This document shows positions 43,221 through 53,440 of a stretch of DNA of 64,000 nt, piece after piece. The notes below the pieces were generated by a model, which was not told the DNA's origin, searched no databases, and saw only the letters and a list, made by a program, of their open reading frames with translations. How positions within the stretch are numbered: the stretch's first letter is position 1; each line of letters opens with the position of its first letter. The stretch is taken from contig NZ_JBANET010000003.1 in the NCBI RefSeq assembly GCF_037026685.1, forward strand, positions 124,001 to 188,000. Direction: 5' to 3'. Position numbers and translations under genes: made by a program. This stretch comes from Orrella sp037026685. GTDB lineage: Bacteria; Pseudomonadota; Gammaproteobacteria; Burkholderiales; Burkholderiaceae_B.

Positions 43221-44201
43221 CTACATCTTCAGGCCGCGCTCTTTGGCGACGCCGGCCCATTTATCCAGTTCGGAGCGGACGAACTCGGTGAACGCCCGCG
43301 AATTCGCCTTGCTTTCATCGATGATGAAGCCCAAGGGAGCGAAGCGCTCGCGCAATGCCGGACTTTGCAGGGCGGCCAGCATTGCCTCGTCCAGGCGCGC
43401 CACCACTTCCGGGGGCAGGCCCGCTGGCGCCGTCAGCCCGAACCAGGAACTCGATACCGAGGGATAGCCTTGCTCCGTGAAGGTGGCCAGATCCGGATAC
43501 TGCGGCACCCGTTTTTCCGTGCTGACCCCGAGAAACTTGATGGCGCCGCTTTTTTCTTGCGGGATGTAGGTGGCCATCACATCGCTGATGACGTCGATCT
43601 GGCCGCCGAGCAGGTCGGACAAGGCCGCCGATGAACCCTTGTAGGGCACGTGCGTCATGCGAAAGCCGCCGATCGATTGCAGCAGTTCGCCGGTCAGATG
43701 GCCCATGCCGCCGGGCCCGCCCGAACCGAAGTTCACGCCCTTGCCGCTGGAACGGGTCGCGTCGATCACGTCCTTGACGGTGGCATAGGGGGCATCCGAA
43801 CGGGCCACCAACACGATCGGCGACTGCGCCACCAGCGCCAGATGCGTGAAGTCCTTCATGGGGTCGTAGGGCACCTTCGGCCACAGCGCCGGCCCGGCGC
43901 CGTGCGCATTCGAGCTCGTCATCAGCAGCGTATAGCCGTCCGGCTGCGCGTTTGCCACCGCTTGCGTGGCGATCTGGCCACCTGCCCCGACCCTGTTCTC
44001 GACGATCACTTGCTGGCCCAGCGAATGGCGCAATTCCTCGGCCAGCAGCCTGGCCACCACATCGACCGGACCGCCCGGCGCAAACCCTACGACCAGCCTC
44101 ACCGGCTTGTCCGGATAGGCGGCCTGCGCGGTGGCCGCGCCGGCGCCCAACAGGGTGCAGGCCAGTAGCGTTTTCAACATCCCCTTGAAACCGTTTTTCA
44201 T
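43221..44201 (-). CDS. Bug-family periplasmic receptor of the GntR-controlled operon
   Basis: This 326-residue exported Bug/TctC receptor opens with a signal peptide (MKNGFKGMLKTLLACTLLGA) cleaved near AQAAYPDKPVRLVVGF. The loops APGGPVDVVARLLAEEL, VIVENRVGAGGQIAT and THVPYKGSSAALSDLLGGQ are intact. The ATG at 44201 follows an AAGGA box. It is the first gene of the nine-gene unit, and likely binds the compound degraded by it. The promoter with two palindromes lies directly upstream. Confidence 0.92.
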   Translation of the reverse strand: MKNGFKGMLKTLLACTLLGAGAATAQAAYPDKPVRLVVGFAPGGPVDVVARLLAEELRHSLGQQVIVENRVGAGGQIATQAVANAQPDGYTLLMTSSNAHGAGPALWPKVPYDPMKDFTHLALVAQSPIVLVARSDAPYATVKDVIDATRSSGKGVNFGSGGPGGMGHLTGELLQSIGGFRMTHVPYKGSSAALSDLLGGQIDVISDVMATYIPQEKSGAIKFLGVSTEKRVPQYPDLATFTEQGYPSVSSSWFGLTAPAGLPPEVVARLDEAMLAALQSPALRERFAPLGFIIDESKANSRAFTEFVRSELDKWAGVAKERGLKM

Positions 44202-44251
44202 GGCAGTAGTCCTTTTTCCTTTTTCGGTATTTAAGCATCCAAAAAGAATCC

Positions 44252-44271
44252 ATGCAACATCCATGTTGCAT
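44252..44271. promoter_or_regulatory. 20-bp palindrome at the predicted transcription start
   Basis: ATGCAACATCCATGTTGCAT consists of two perfect 9-bp arms around a CC centre. With the promoter below, it covers +1 to about +20, the place for a repressor operator. The local GntR protein is the best candidate to bind it. Confidence 0.7.
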
Positions 44272-44277
44272 TCTCAC

Positions 44278-44307
44278 TGTATACAACAAGAATTCAACCA
44301 CTTGCAA
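44278..44307 (-). promoter_or_regulatory. Promoter of the nine-gene catabolic operon with embedded palindrome
   Basis: On the minus strand TTGCAA (44302-44307) and TATACA (44278-44283) are 18 bases apart. Transcription would start near 44271. The -10 region lies in the 8-bp palindrome TGTATACA (44278-44285), a core common in FCD-type GntR operators. The whole region is much richer in A+T than its surroundings. Confidence 0.6.
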
Positions 44308-44538
44308 ATGTCATGCCAGGTTTGGAGGACGAGGGGTATCCCGCGCAACCGGCGCGGGTGCGAAGAAAAAGCGCTCTTTTTTGGTGCGCGAATGCGACGT
44401 TTTGGGGATATTTGCGGTGCAGGCGGCCTTGCGGGTCATGGACCGGCGGGGGCGCCACAGGCAAACGGCTAGGCGGATGCGCAGGAAAAGCGGCGCAGGC
44501 CGGCACCCACTGGCGCGGGTCTTTCGTCTGCCCGGGCG
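44308..44538. other. Intergenic stretch without a recognisable gene
   Basis: This is the rest of the only gene-free gap over 300 bp (44202-44538). I see a hairpin with 7-bp arms CCCGCGC/GCGCGGG at 44340-44358 and an A-rich then T-rich patch around 44364-44382. Short open frames here have no recognisable protein features. It may hold the 3' end of the EcsC transcript. Confidence 0.4.
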
Positions 44539-45372
44539 CTAGCGCCTTTCCAGCGCCAGCGCTTGGTAGGCCTGCTTGACCGCCTCGTGGCCGTAGCGGT
44601 TTTCCAGGCGCTTGACGATGAAGTGCCCGCGCGCCATGTCCTGGTAATAGGACGTGAACAGGGTGTTGATGGTGGCGCCCGATACGGCGCCGATCACCGG
44701 CACGGCCTGCGCGGCGAACTTCTGCGTGACCACCACGCCGAAACGCGAGGCGACCTTCTCGATCAGCCGGGCCATCCAGCGCCCGGCCTGCTGCGGACTC
44801 ATGTGCACCGCCGCGCCGGCAGCCTTCTTGGCCGCGATGGCGGCCAGCTCCTGCGACAGCCCGCGCATGGCTTCGGCCGTGAAGCTGCGCGCCACGTAGT
44901 AGCCGGTCTCGCTGGCATCGTCGGCGCTGCTGCGCCCGCCCAGGGCGAACACCTCGATGCAGGCCTGCTTGGTCTGCAAGGCCTGCAGGTCGAAGCCTTC
45001 CTCGCGCGCGATGTCGGCCACCGCCCGCATGATGATGGTGGTGGAAATCGGCAGCTCGACGAACAGCGCCGACATACCGAAGGCCCCGCCGACCGCGCCG
45101 GAGGCGGCGGCCGCCACTTTATGCGCCAGGATGGCGGACCTCTTCTGCGGCCCCTTGCCCAGGCTCCAGAGCGCGACCTGCGAGGACTTTTCCAGGGCCG
45201 CGTGCACGGCCGCATTGATCTGCCGCGTGACCACGTCCGGCATCTTCTTGAGCGCCAGCTCCAGCGGGCTGCCCACCAGGTTGGCGAGCCTGGCGGTGAT
45301 GGTCGGCGATTCGAGCAGCGCGACGGCGCGCCGCAGGTCGGCCAAGTCTTGGGGGGAGTCCTGGATTGTCAT
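44539..45372 (-). CDS. EcsC family protein
   Basis: This 277-residue protein matches the EcsC family by its central glycine/alanine-rich segment (VAAAASGAVGGAFGMSALFVELPISTTIIMRAVADIAREEGFD) and the late VTQKFAAQAVPVIGAVSGATINTLFTSYYQDMARGHF. It is probably membrane-associated through these hydrophobic stretches. EcsC was named in Bacillus, where its role is poorly defined. It is divergent from the alcohol dehydrogenase gene. The ATG at 45372 was chosen over an eight-residue longer form. Confidence 0.83.
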   Translation of the reverse strand: MTIQDSPQDLADLRRAVALLESPTITARLANLVGSPLELALKKMPDVVTRQINAAVHAALEKSSQVALWSLGKGPQKRSAILAHKVAAAASGAVGGAFGMSALFVELPISTTIIMRAVADIAREEGFDLQALQTKQACIEVFALGGRSSADDASETGYYVARSFTAEAMRGLSQELAAIAAKKAAGAAVHMSPQQAGRWMARLIEKVASRFGVVVTQKFAAQAVPVIGAVSGATINTLFTSYYQDMARGHFIVKRLENRYGHEAVKQAYQALALERR

Positions 45373-45512
45373 GCTCTCTGGCCCCGGGGGGCGCAAGTAT
45401 GCAATGCCCTCAAGTTAGCATGCCGGCGCGGGGCCCCGGCTTGCCCCCCGGCCCGCCATTGCCGGCATATTATTTCCATCGGCCGCGCGCCACGACGGGA
45501 AGCCCTGCGACC

Positions 45513-46676
45513 ATGACCGCGAACCTGCAAGCCTTTGTCTTCAATACCACCGCGTCGATCCGCTTCGGTTCCGGCGCCTCGTCGCGGCTGGGCGAGCTGG
45601 CCCGCCCTTTCGGCAGCCGCACGCTGCTGGTGACCGACGCCGGACTGGTGCGTGCCGGCCTGATCGCGCCGCTGCGCGAAAGCCTGCAAGGCCACGGCGT
45701 GGCCTGCGCGGTATTCGACGCGGTGCAGGCCGATCCGGCCGAGGAGCTGGTGCTGCAGGCCGCCCAGGCGGCGGCCGACGCGGGCGCGCAATCGATCATC
45801 GGCGTGGGCGGAGGCTCATCGCTGGACGTGGCCAAGCTGGTGGCCGTGCTGCGCGGCGGCGACCAGCCGCTGGCGCAGATGTACGGCGTGGACAATGTCA
45901 GCACGCGCCGCCTGCCCCTGCTGTTGGTGCCCACCACCGCCGGCACCGGCTCTGAAGTCACCCCCATCTCCATCGTCACCACCGGCCGGCATGAAAAGAA
46001 AGGCGTGGTCTCGCCGGTGCTGCTGCCCGACGTCGCGCTGCTGGACCCGGTGCTGACGCTGGGCCTGCCGCCCCATGTCACGGCGGCCACGGGCGTGGAC
46101 GCCATGGTGCATGCCATCGAGGCCTATGCCTCGGCCAGCCCTAACAACAATCCCATCTCGCGGGGCCTGGCGGTGCAGGCGCTGCAATTGCTGGGCGCCA
46201 ACCTGCGGCGCGCCGTGGCCGACGGCCAGGACCTGCAGGCACGCTCGGCCATGCTGCTGGGCTCGATGCTGGCCGGCCAGGCCTTTGCCAACTCGCCGGT
46301 CGCCGCCGTGCATGCCCTGGCCTATCCGCTGGGCGGGCACTACGGCATCGCGCACGGGCTGTCCAACGCGCTGATGCTGCCGCACGTGCTGGCGTTTAAC
46401 GCGCAGCGCTGCGCTGGCGTGTACGAGCAACTGGTCCCGCATCTTTTTCCGCAGTTGGCGGACGCAGGCCGGGCCGGTTGCCAGGACTTCATCGACGAGC
46501 TGGGGCGGCTGTGCCGCGACATCGGCCTGCCGTCGCGCCTGCGCGAGGTGGGCATCCCGCAACAGGCCTGCGCCCTGCTCGCAGGCGAAGCCATGAAGCA
46601 GACCCGGCTGCTGGTGAACAATCCCCGCCCGCTGGCCCTGAAAGATGCCCTGGCTATCTACCGCGCGGCCTGGTGA
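45513..46676 (+). CDS. Iron-containing (group III) alcohol dehydrogenase
   Basis: This 387-residue NAD(P)-dependent dehydrogenase has the nucleotide motif GGGSSLDVAK at residues 99-108, VPTTAGTGSEVT at 139-150, and the metal site D196, H200 (GVDAMVHAIEAYAS) with the later histidines in HALAYPLGGHYGIAHG. It interconverts an alcohol and an aldehyde or ketone. It is 141 bp upstream of the peptide-type ABC operon, and could join that pathway, although the promoter region between them suggests separate control. Confidence 0.9.
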   Translation: MTANLQAFVFNTTASIRFGSGASSRLGELARPFGSRTLLVTDAGLVRAGLIAPLRESLQGHGVACAVFDAVQADPAEELVLQAAQAAADAGAQSIIGVGGGSSLDVAKLVAVLRGGDQPLAQMYGVDNVSTRRLPLLLVPTTAGTGSEVTPISIVTTGRHEKKGVVSPVLLPDVALLDPVLTLGLPPHVTAATGVDAMVHAIEAYASASPNNNPISRGLAVQALQLLGANLRRAVADGQDLQARSAMLLGSMLAGQAFANSPVAAVHALAYPLGGHYGIAHGLSNALMLPHVLAFNAQRCAGVYEQLVPHLFPQLADAGRAGCQDFIDELGRLCRDIGLPSRLREVGIPQQACALLAGEAMKQTRLLVNNPRPLALKDALAIYRAAW

Positions 46677-46719
46677 GCGCGCAGGTATGCGGCCTGGCCC
46701 GAAGGGCCGGGCGCGACCC

Positions 46720-46755
46720 TTCGAATAATTCAAACATTCTTCCCGTTAATTCGAA
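46720..46755. promoter_or_regulatory. Probable LysR binding region of the ABC/lyase operon
   Basis: Two TTCGAA cores lie at 46720-46725 and 46750-46755, in TTCGAATAATTC and TTAATTCGAAG. Both 10-mers, TTCGAATAAT and TTAATTCGAA, also occur fused as one TTAATTCGAATAAT in front of the LysR gene at 54492-54505. The match in very G+C-rich DNA suggests that LysR controls both promoters. Confidence 0.6.
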
Positions 46756-46817
46756 GTTATGCGGTTTAGGCGGCGGTTAGCATCGCCCATCAAACACAAC
46801 AACGACGGGAGACGCAC

Positions 46818-48356
46818 ATGTCTATGCCTGCCTTGCGGCGCGTGGCCGCAGCCGCCCTTCTGGCCGCAGCGCACGTGGCCGCACCTGCCTGGGCCTCGGC
46901 CAAGGACGACACGCTGGTGGTCGCCTTCCAGCGCGAAGTCGTCAATCTGGACTATCTGTACACCACCTCGCAGGAACACATCATTCTGTCGGACCTGACG
47001 GACGACCGCCTGTTCGACGTGGACCCGCACACCAACGAGATCCGGCCTATGCTGGCCACCGGATACGCCTACGTGGACGACCGGACCATCGACGTGACGC
47101 TGCGCGAAGGCGTGCGTTTTCACAGCGGAGCGCCGTTCACGGCCGATGACGTGGTCTATACCTACCAATGGGTGCTTGACGCCGAAAGCGGCACGCGCGC
47201 CAGCGGCGCCCTGTCGCGCTGGCTCGACCGGGTCGAGAAAACCGGCCCCATGCAGGTGCGCTTTCACCTGAAGGCCGTGTATCCCCTGGCTTTGCGCGAC
47301 ATGGCCCGGCGCATTCCCATCCGCCGCAATGGCGCCTATGAGGCCGGCGGCAAGCCCGACCGCGGCGCCCAGGCGCTCAAGCCCGATGGACTGGGCCCGT
47401 ATCGCGTCGAAAGCTTCGAGCCGGGACAACGGGCGGTGCTGCAGCGCTTCGAGGACTATTACGCCGATAGCCCCAAGGGTCGGCCCGCCATCGGACGCAT
47501 CGTGGCACGCACCCTGCCCGACTGGGGCACCCAGCAGGCCGAACTGATGAGCGGCGGCGTCAACTGGGCCTATGACATGCCGCTGGACGTCGCCCAGAGC
47601 ATGGCGGCCACAGGGCGCATCCGGCACACCGCCGGCCCCAGCCTGCGGATGAGCTTCGTCGTGCTCGATGCGGCCGGCGTCTCGGGTCCGAGCGTGCTGA
47701 ACGACCTGAGGGTGCGGCGCGCCGTCAACCACGCGATCAACCGGGAGGCGATCAGCAAGTTCCTGGTGGGCGGCGTCTCGCAAGCGCTGCATACCGCCTG
47801 CCACCCGGCGCAGTTTGGCTGCGACCAGGACGTCATGGCCTATCCCTACGACCCCGAGCGCGCCCGCGCCCTGCTCAAGGAAGCCGGCTACAAGGGACAG
47901 CCTATCGACCTGTGGGCCTATCGTGAACGCTCGGTGGCCGAGGCGGTGGCGGCCGACCTGACCGCGGCGGGCCTGCGCGTGAACCTGCGCTATGGCCAGC
48001 TCGCCTCGCTGGACCAGGCCCGGGCGGCCGGACGCATCCAGGCGTACATCGGCTCGTGGGCCAACGGCGGGACCGCCGACACCGCCATGATCGCCCGCGT
48101 GCACTTTGCCGATACCGACCGCAATATGGCGCGCGATGCGCAGGTGGAAGACCTGGTGATGCGAGCCGAGCGCACCAACGATCCGCAGGCCCGCGCCCAG
48201 GCCTATTCGCAGGCGCTGGGCATTATCGCCGAGCAGGCCTATTGGGCGCCCCTGTTCACCTATTCGGTCAATTACCTGACCTCGCCCGACCTGTCCTTTC
48301 CCGTGCCGCCCGACGGCTTGCCGCGCCTGTACGAGGCAAGCTGGGCCGCCCGCTGA
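46818..48356 (+). CDS. ABC transporter substrate-binding protein, family 5 (peptide/nickel type)
   Basis: This 512-residue exported receptor has a signal peptide (cleavage near APAWAS-AK) and the SBP_bac_5 pattern: DTLVVAFQREVVNLDYLYT, LREGVRFHSGAPFTADDVVYTYQWV near residue 100, NDLRVRRAVNHAINREAI near residue 300, and YDPERARALLKEAGYKG. It heads a five-gene operon with two permeases, a fused ATPase and a lyase. Because the last gene is a catabolic lyase, the ligand may be a conjugate or opine-like compound rather than a peptide. A GGGAGA box precedes the ATG. Confidence 0.92.
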   Translation: MSMPALRRVAAAALLAAAHVAAPAWASAKDDTLVVAFQREVVNLDYLYTTSQEHIILSDLTDDRLFDVDPHTNEIRPMLATGYAYVDDRTIDVTLREGVRFHSGAPFTADDVVYTYQWVLDAESGTRASGALSRWLDRVEKTGPMQVRFHLKAVYPLALRDMARRIPIRRNGAYEAGGKPDRGAQALKPDGLGPYRVESFEPGQRAVLQRFEDYYADSPKGRPAIGRIVARTLPDWGTQQAELMSGGVNWAYDMPLDVAQSMAATGRIRHTAGPSLRMSFVVLDAAGVSGPSVLNDLRVRRAVNHAINREAISKFLVGGVSQALHTACHPAQFGCDQDVMAYPYDPERARALLKEAGYKGQPIDLWAYRERSVAEAVAADLTAAGLRVNLRYGQLASLDQARAAGRIQAYIGSWANGGTADTAMIARVHFADTDRNMARDAQVEDLVMRAERTNDPQARAQAYSQALGIIAEQAYWAPLFTYSVNYLTSPDLSFPVPPDGLPRLYEASWAAR

Positions 48357-48377
48357 GCGACCGAAACGGAGAACCCC

Positions 48378-49295
48378 ATGTTGCGTTTCGCCTTGCGCAG
48401 GCTGGGCCTGGCCCTGCTCGTGGCCCTGGCCGTCTCCTTTGCCACCTTCGCGCTGCTGAACATCGCCACCGATCCGGCCCAGGCCATCGCCGGCGAGAAC
48501 GCCGAGCCCGAGCTCATCGCGCAGATCCGCGCCGATTACGGTTTCGACCGGCCCTTCCTGGAACAGTACGGCAGCTGGCTGGGCAATGCCGTGCGCGGCG
48601 ACTTCGGGCGCAGCTACTACTGGCACGATACCGTCAGCCAGCTGGTGCTCAAGCACGCGCCGGCCACCATCCGCCTGGCCTTGATGTCGCTGGCCATCAC
48701 CGTGCTGCTGGCCATCCCGCTGGGCGTGGCCGCGGCTTTGCGGCCCAACTCGGCGGTCGACCGCCTGGCGCTGGGCGTGGCCGTCTCGGCCCAGGCGGTG
48801 CCCAACTTCTGGTTGGGCCTGATGCTGGTCATCCTGCTGTGCGTCATGCTGCCGATCTTTCCCGTGTCCGGCGACGGCACCTGGCTGCACTACGTGCTGC
48901 CGTCGATCGTGCTGGGCACCAGTTCGGTGCCCGCGGTCATGAGGCTGACCCGCACCGGCCTGATCGAGGTACTGGGCTCGGACTACGTCAGGACCGCCCG
49001 AGCCAAGGGCTACCGGGGCCTGCGGCTGCTCATGCGCCACGCCATACGCAACGCCATGCTGCCCATCGTCAGCGTGCTGGCCGTCCAGCTGGGCCAGAAG
49101 TTCGGCGGCTCGGTCATCGTCGAATCCATCTTCGCCATCAACGGGCTGGGGCGGCTGACCCTGCAATCCATCCTGGGCAGTGACATCCCCACCGTCCAGA
49201 TGCTGATCTTCATTTTCGCCATGGTGTTCATCGTCATGAACTTCCTGGCGGACCTGCTCAATGCCCTGCTCGACCCGCGCATCAGGATGAATTGA
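48378..49295 (+). CDS. ABC transporter permease, DppB type
   Basis: This 305-residue inner-membrane permease has about six helices, an N-terminal LRFALRRLGLALLVALAVS helix, the periplasmic TDPAQAIAG segment, and the EAA coupling loop VRTARAKGYRGLRLLMRHAIRNAMLPI. It forms the channel with the DppC-type subunit whose gene starts 1 bp after its stop. GGAGA lies eight bases before the ATG. Confidence 0.93.
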   Translation: MLRFALRRLGLALLVALAVSFATFALLNIATDPAQAIAGENAEPELIAQIRADYGFDRPFLEQYGSWLGNAVRGDFGRSYYWHDTVSQLVLKHAPATIRLALMSLAITVLLAIPLGVAAALRPNSAVDRLALGVAVSAQAVPNFWLGLMLVILLCVMLPIFPVSGDGTWLHYVLPSIVLGTSSVPAVMRLTRTGLIEVLGSDYVRTARAKGYRGLRLLMRHAIRNAMLPIVSVLAVQLGQKFGGSVIVESIFAINGLGRLTLQSILGSDIPTVQMLIFIFAMVFIVMNFLADLLNALLDPRIRMN

Positions 49296-49296
49296 C

Positions 49297-50226
49297 ATGC
49301 AAACCGAAAATACCCTGGCCCGGCCCGGCCTGGCGGCCGCCGAACCGGAAAGCGCGACCGAGCTGCTGGCGCAACGCCGCCGGCACTTCTGGCGGCGGGT
49401 CCGCGGCCATACCGGCCTGCAGATCGGCGCGGGCATCATCCTCACGCTGCTGCTCGTAGCGCTGTTTGCACCCTGGCTCGCGCCGCACGATCCTTATGCA
49501 CAGTCGTTGACCCACCGGCTGCTGCCGCCCGCATGGGCCGAAGGCGGCTCTTGGACCTATCCGCTGGGCACCGACCAGGTGGGACGCGACTACCTGAGCC
49601 GGCTGATCCACGGCACGCGCATCTCGCTGCTGGTGGGTTTTGGCGCGGCCAGCGTCGGCTGCCTGGTCGGCGTCACGCTGGGTATTCTTGCCGGCTATTT
49701 CGGCGGACGCATCGACTCGGCCATCAGCTTTCTGCTGACTTGCCAGCTGGCCTTGCCCGGGCTGCTGCTGGCCATGGCGCTGGTTTTCATCATCGGCCCC
49801 TCGCTGTGGGTGGTGATCGGCATCATCGGCGGCCTGCACTGGACGTACTACCTGGTGGTGACGCGCACCAGCACGCTCAGGCTGCGCCAGCTGGATTTCG
49901 TCGCGGCCGCCAAGGCCATCGGCAGCAGCCGCCGGCAGATCCTGTTCTACGAGATCCTGCCCAACATGCTCAACCAGATCATCGTGGTGTTCACCTTCGA
50001 GGTCGGGATCGCGGTGCTGGCCGAAGCGGCCCTGTCCTTCCTGGGCGTGGGCGTGCAGCCGCCCACGCCGTCCTGGGGCCTGATGATCGCCGAAGGCAAG
50101 GCCGCCATCTTCTTTCGCCCCTGGCTGGTCGTGTTCCCGGGCGTGGCCCTGTTCCTGCTGGTGATCGGCGCCAACCTGCTGGGCGACGGGCTGCGCGACG
50201 TGACCGCCCCGGACAAGCGCAGCTGA
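49297..50226 (+). CDS. ABC transporter permease, DppC type
   Basis: This 309-residue permease has the N-terminal cytoplasmic tail and OppC_N-type first helix (IGAGIILTLLLVALFAPWLAPHDPY), the motif YPLGTDQVGRDYLSRLIHGTRISLLVG, and the EAA loop DFVAAAKAIGSSRRQILFYEILPNMLN. It is the partner of the DppB-type subunit. Its gene directly follows that gene and is followed 14 bp later by the fused ATPase gene. Confidence 0.93.
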   Translation: MQTENTLARPGLAAAEPESATELLAQRRRHFWRRVRGHTGLQIGAGIILTLLLVALFAPWLAPHDPYAQSLTHRLLPPAWAEGGSWTYPLGTDQVGRDYLSRLIHGTRISLLVGFGAASVGCLVGVTLGILAGYFGGRIDSAISFLLTCQLALPGLLLAMALVFIIGPSLWVVIGIIGGLHWTYYLVVTRTSTLRLRQLDFVAAAKAIGSSRRQILFYEILPNMLNQIIVVFTFEVGIAVLAEAALSFLGVGVQPPTPSWGLMIAEGKAAIFFRPWLVVFPGVALFLLVIGANLLGDGLRDVTAPDKRS

Positions 50227-50240
50227 GCCAAGGAACAGCC

Positions 50241-52063
<1,823 letters not shown>

Positions 52064-52067
<4 letters not shown>

Positions 52068-53440
52068 CCGGCGCGGCGCCCCTGCCCGCCTCCGTAGCCG
52101 AGCTCTTCTCGCCCGAGCAGACCTGGCAATCCTGGCTGGATGTCGAGGCCGCGCTGGCGCTGACCCAGGCGCAGCTGGGCATGATACCTGCCCACTGCGC
52201 CAGGGAGATCGCCCGCCAGGCCGTGCTCGATAAGCTGGATCTTGATGCGCTGCGCGCCGATATCGGCCGCACCATGGCCCCTGTGCTGTCGGTCGTGCAC
52301 GCGCTCTCGCACGTGTGCGGCGAGGAAGCCGGCGGCTACGTGCATTGGGGCGGCACTACGCAGAACATCATCTTTGCCGGGCGCCTGCTGCAAATGCGCC
52401 GTGCGCACGGCCTGCTGCTGGCCCGCATCGGCCGTTCGCTGGAGCGGCTGGCCGAGCTGGCGCGGCTGGGGGCCGAGGCCGTCATGGCAGGACGCACCAA
52501 CCGCAAGCACGCCCTGCCGATTACCTTCGGCTTCAAGGTGGCCGGTTGGATCGAGGAACTGGCGCGCTGCGTGCAAAGACTGCAGCAGGTCGAGCCGCGC
52601 GCCTTCGCGCTAGTGTTCGGCGGCGCCATCGGAGCCATGCATACCTTCGGCCCCGACGGCCCCCGGCTGGCGCGCGCGCTGGCCGATCGCCTGCAGCTCA
52701 GCCATCCGCTGGTGCATTCGCGCGCCATGCTCGATCCGTTCTGCGAGTACGTGGTGGTGCTGGCCCTGTTCGGCATGACCTGCTCGCGCATCGGCAACGA
52801 ACTGTACCTGCTCATGACCGACGAACTGGGCGAAGTGTCCGAGTCCCTGCCCGAGGGCGTGATCGGCAGCAGCACCATGCCGCACAAGGACAACCCCAAG
52901 CATGTGGTGACCCTGATCGCGCGGGCGGCCCGGCTGCGCGCGCTGGCCGCACCCGCGCTGGAGGCCGGCCAGCCCAGCCATGAAGGCGACGCGGCCTGCA
53001 ACCAGCAGCTCTATGGCCTGATCGACGAAGCGTGCCCGCTGGCCTACGACCTGGCCGTGCGGCTGGAGCAGCTGCTGAGCCTGCTGCGGTTCGATCCGCT
53101 GCGCATGCGCCGCAACCTGTCCCTGTCCGCCGACGTGATCGCCTCCGAGCAGCTCATGATGCTGCTGGCAGGCAGGCTGGGACGCCAGCGCGCCCACGAC
53201 AAGGTCCATGCCGCGATCCGCACCGCGCGCCAGCGCGGCGTGCCGCTGCCGCAAGTGCTGGTGCAAGACCCCGAGATCCACGCCCACTACGCCCAAGCCG
53301 AACTGGCGCAGGCGCTCGATCCGGCCCGCTATACCGGCAACAGCCGCGAGACCGCCTTGCAGGCCGCCGAGATGGCCGATGCCCTGGCCTGCCGGCTGCG
53401 GCCGGGCTCCCAGCCGGCCCTCGCCCCGGCGGGGAACTAG
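52064..53440 (+). CDS. Fumarase/aspartase superfamily lyase (3-carboxymuconate cycloisomerase/adenylosuccinate lyase-like)
   Basis: This 458-residue protein has the superfamily signature GSSTMPHKDNPKH near residues 267-279 (loop with the catalytic serine), HWGGTTQNI near residue 93 and AGRTNRKHALPITFG near residue 145 (usually H-Q/A-P-T; here RKHALPITFG). It eliminates a leaving group from a substrate to form an alkene, or the reverse. It is translationally coupled to the ABC ATPase, so it likely acts on the imported compound. Its stop codon shares CTAG with the convergent LysR gene. Confidence 0.87.

Noticed and set aside
44340..44382. Rho-independent terminator for the EcsC gene
   Set aside because: The 7-bp GC hairpin at 44340-44358 is not followed by a T run in either direction at the right distance; the A/T patch nearby has no strong stem.
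46746..49445. 899-codon open frame on the minus strand
   Set aside because: It is antisense to the receptor and permease genes, with low-complexity His/Gln/Gly translation and no recognisable motif.
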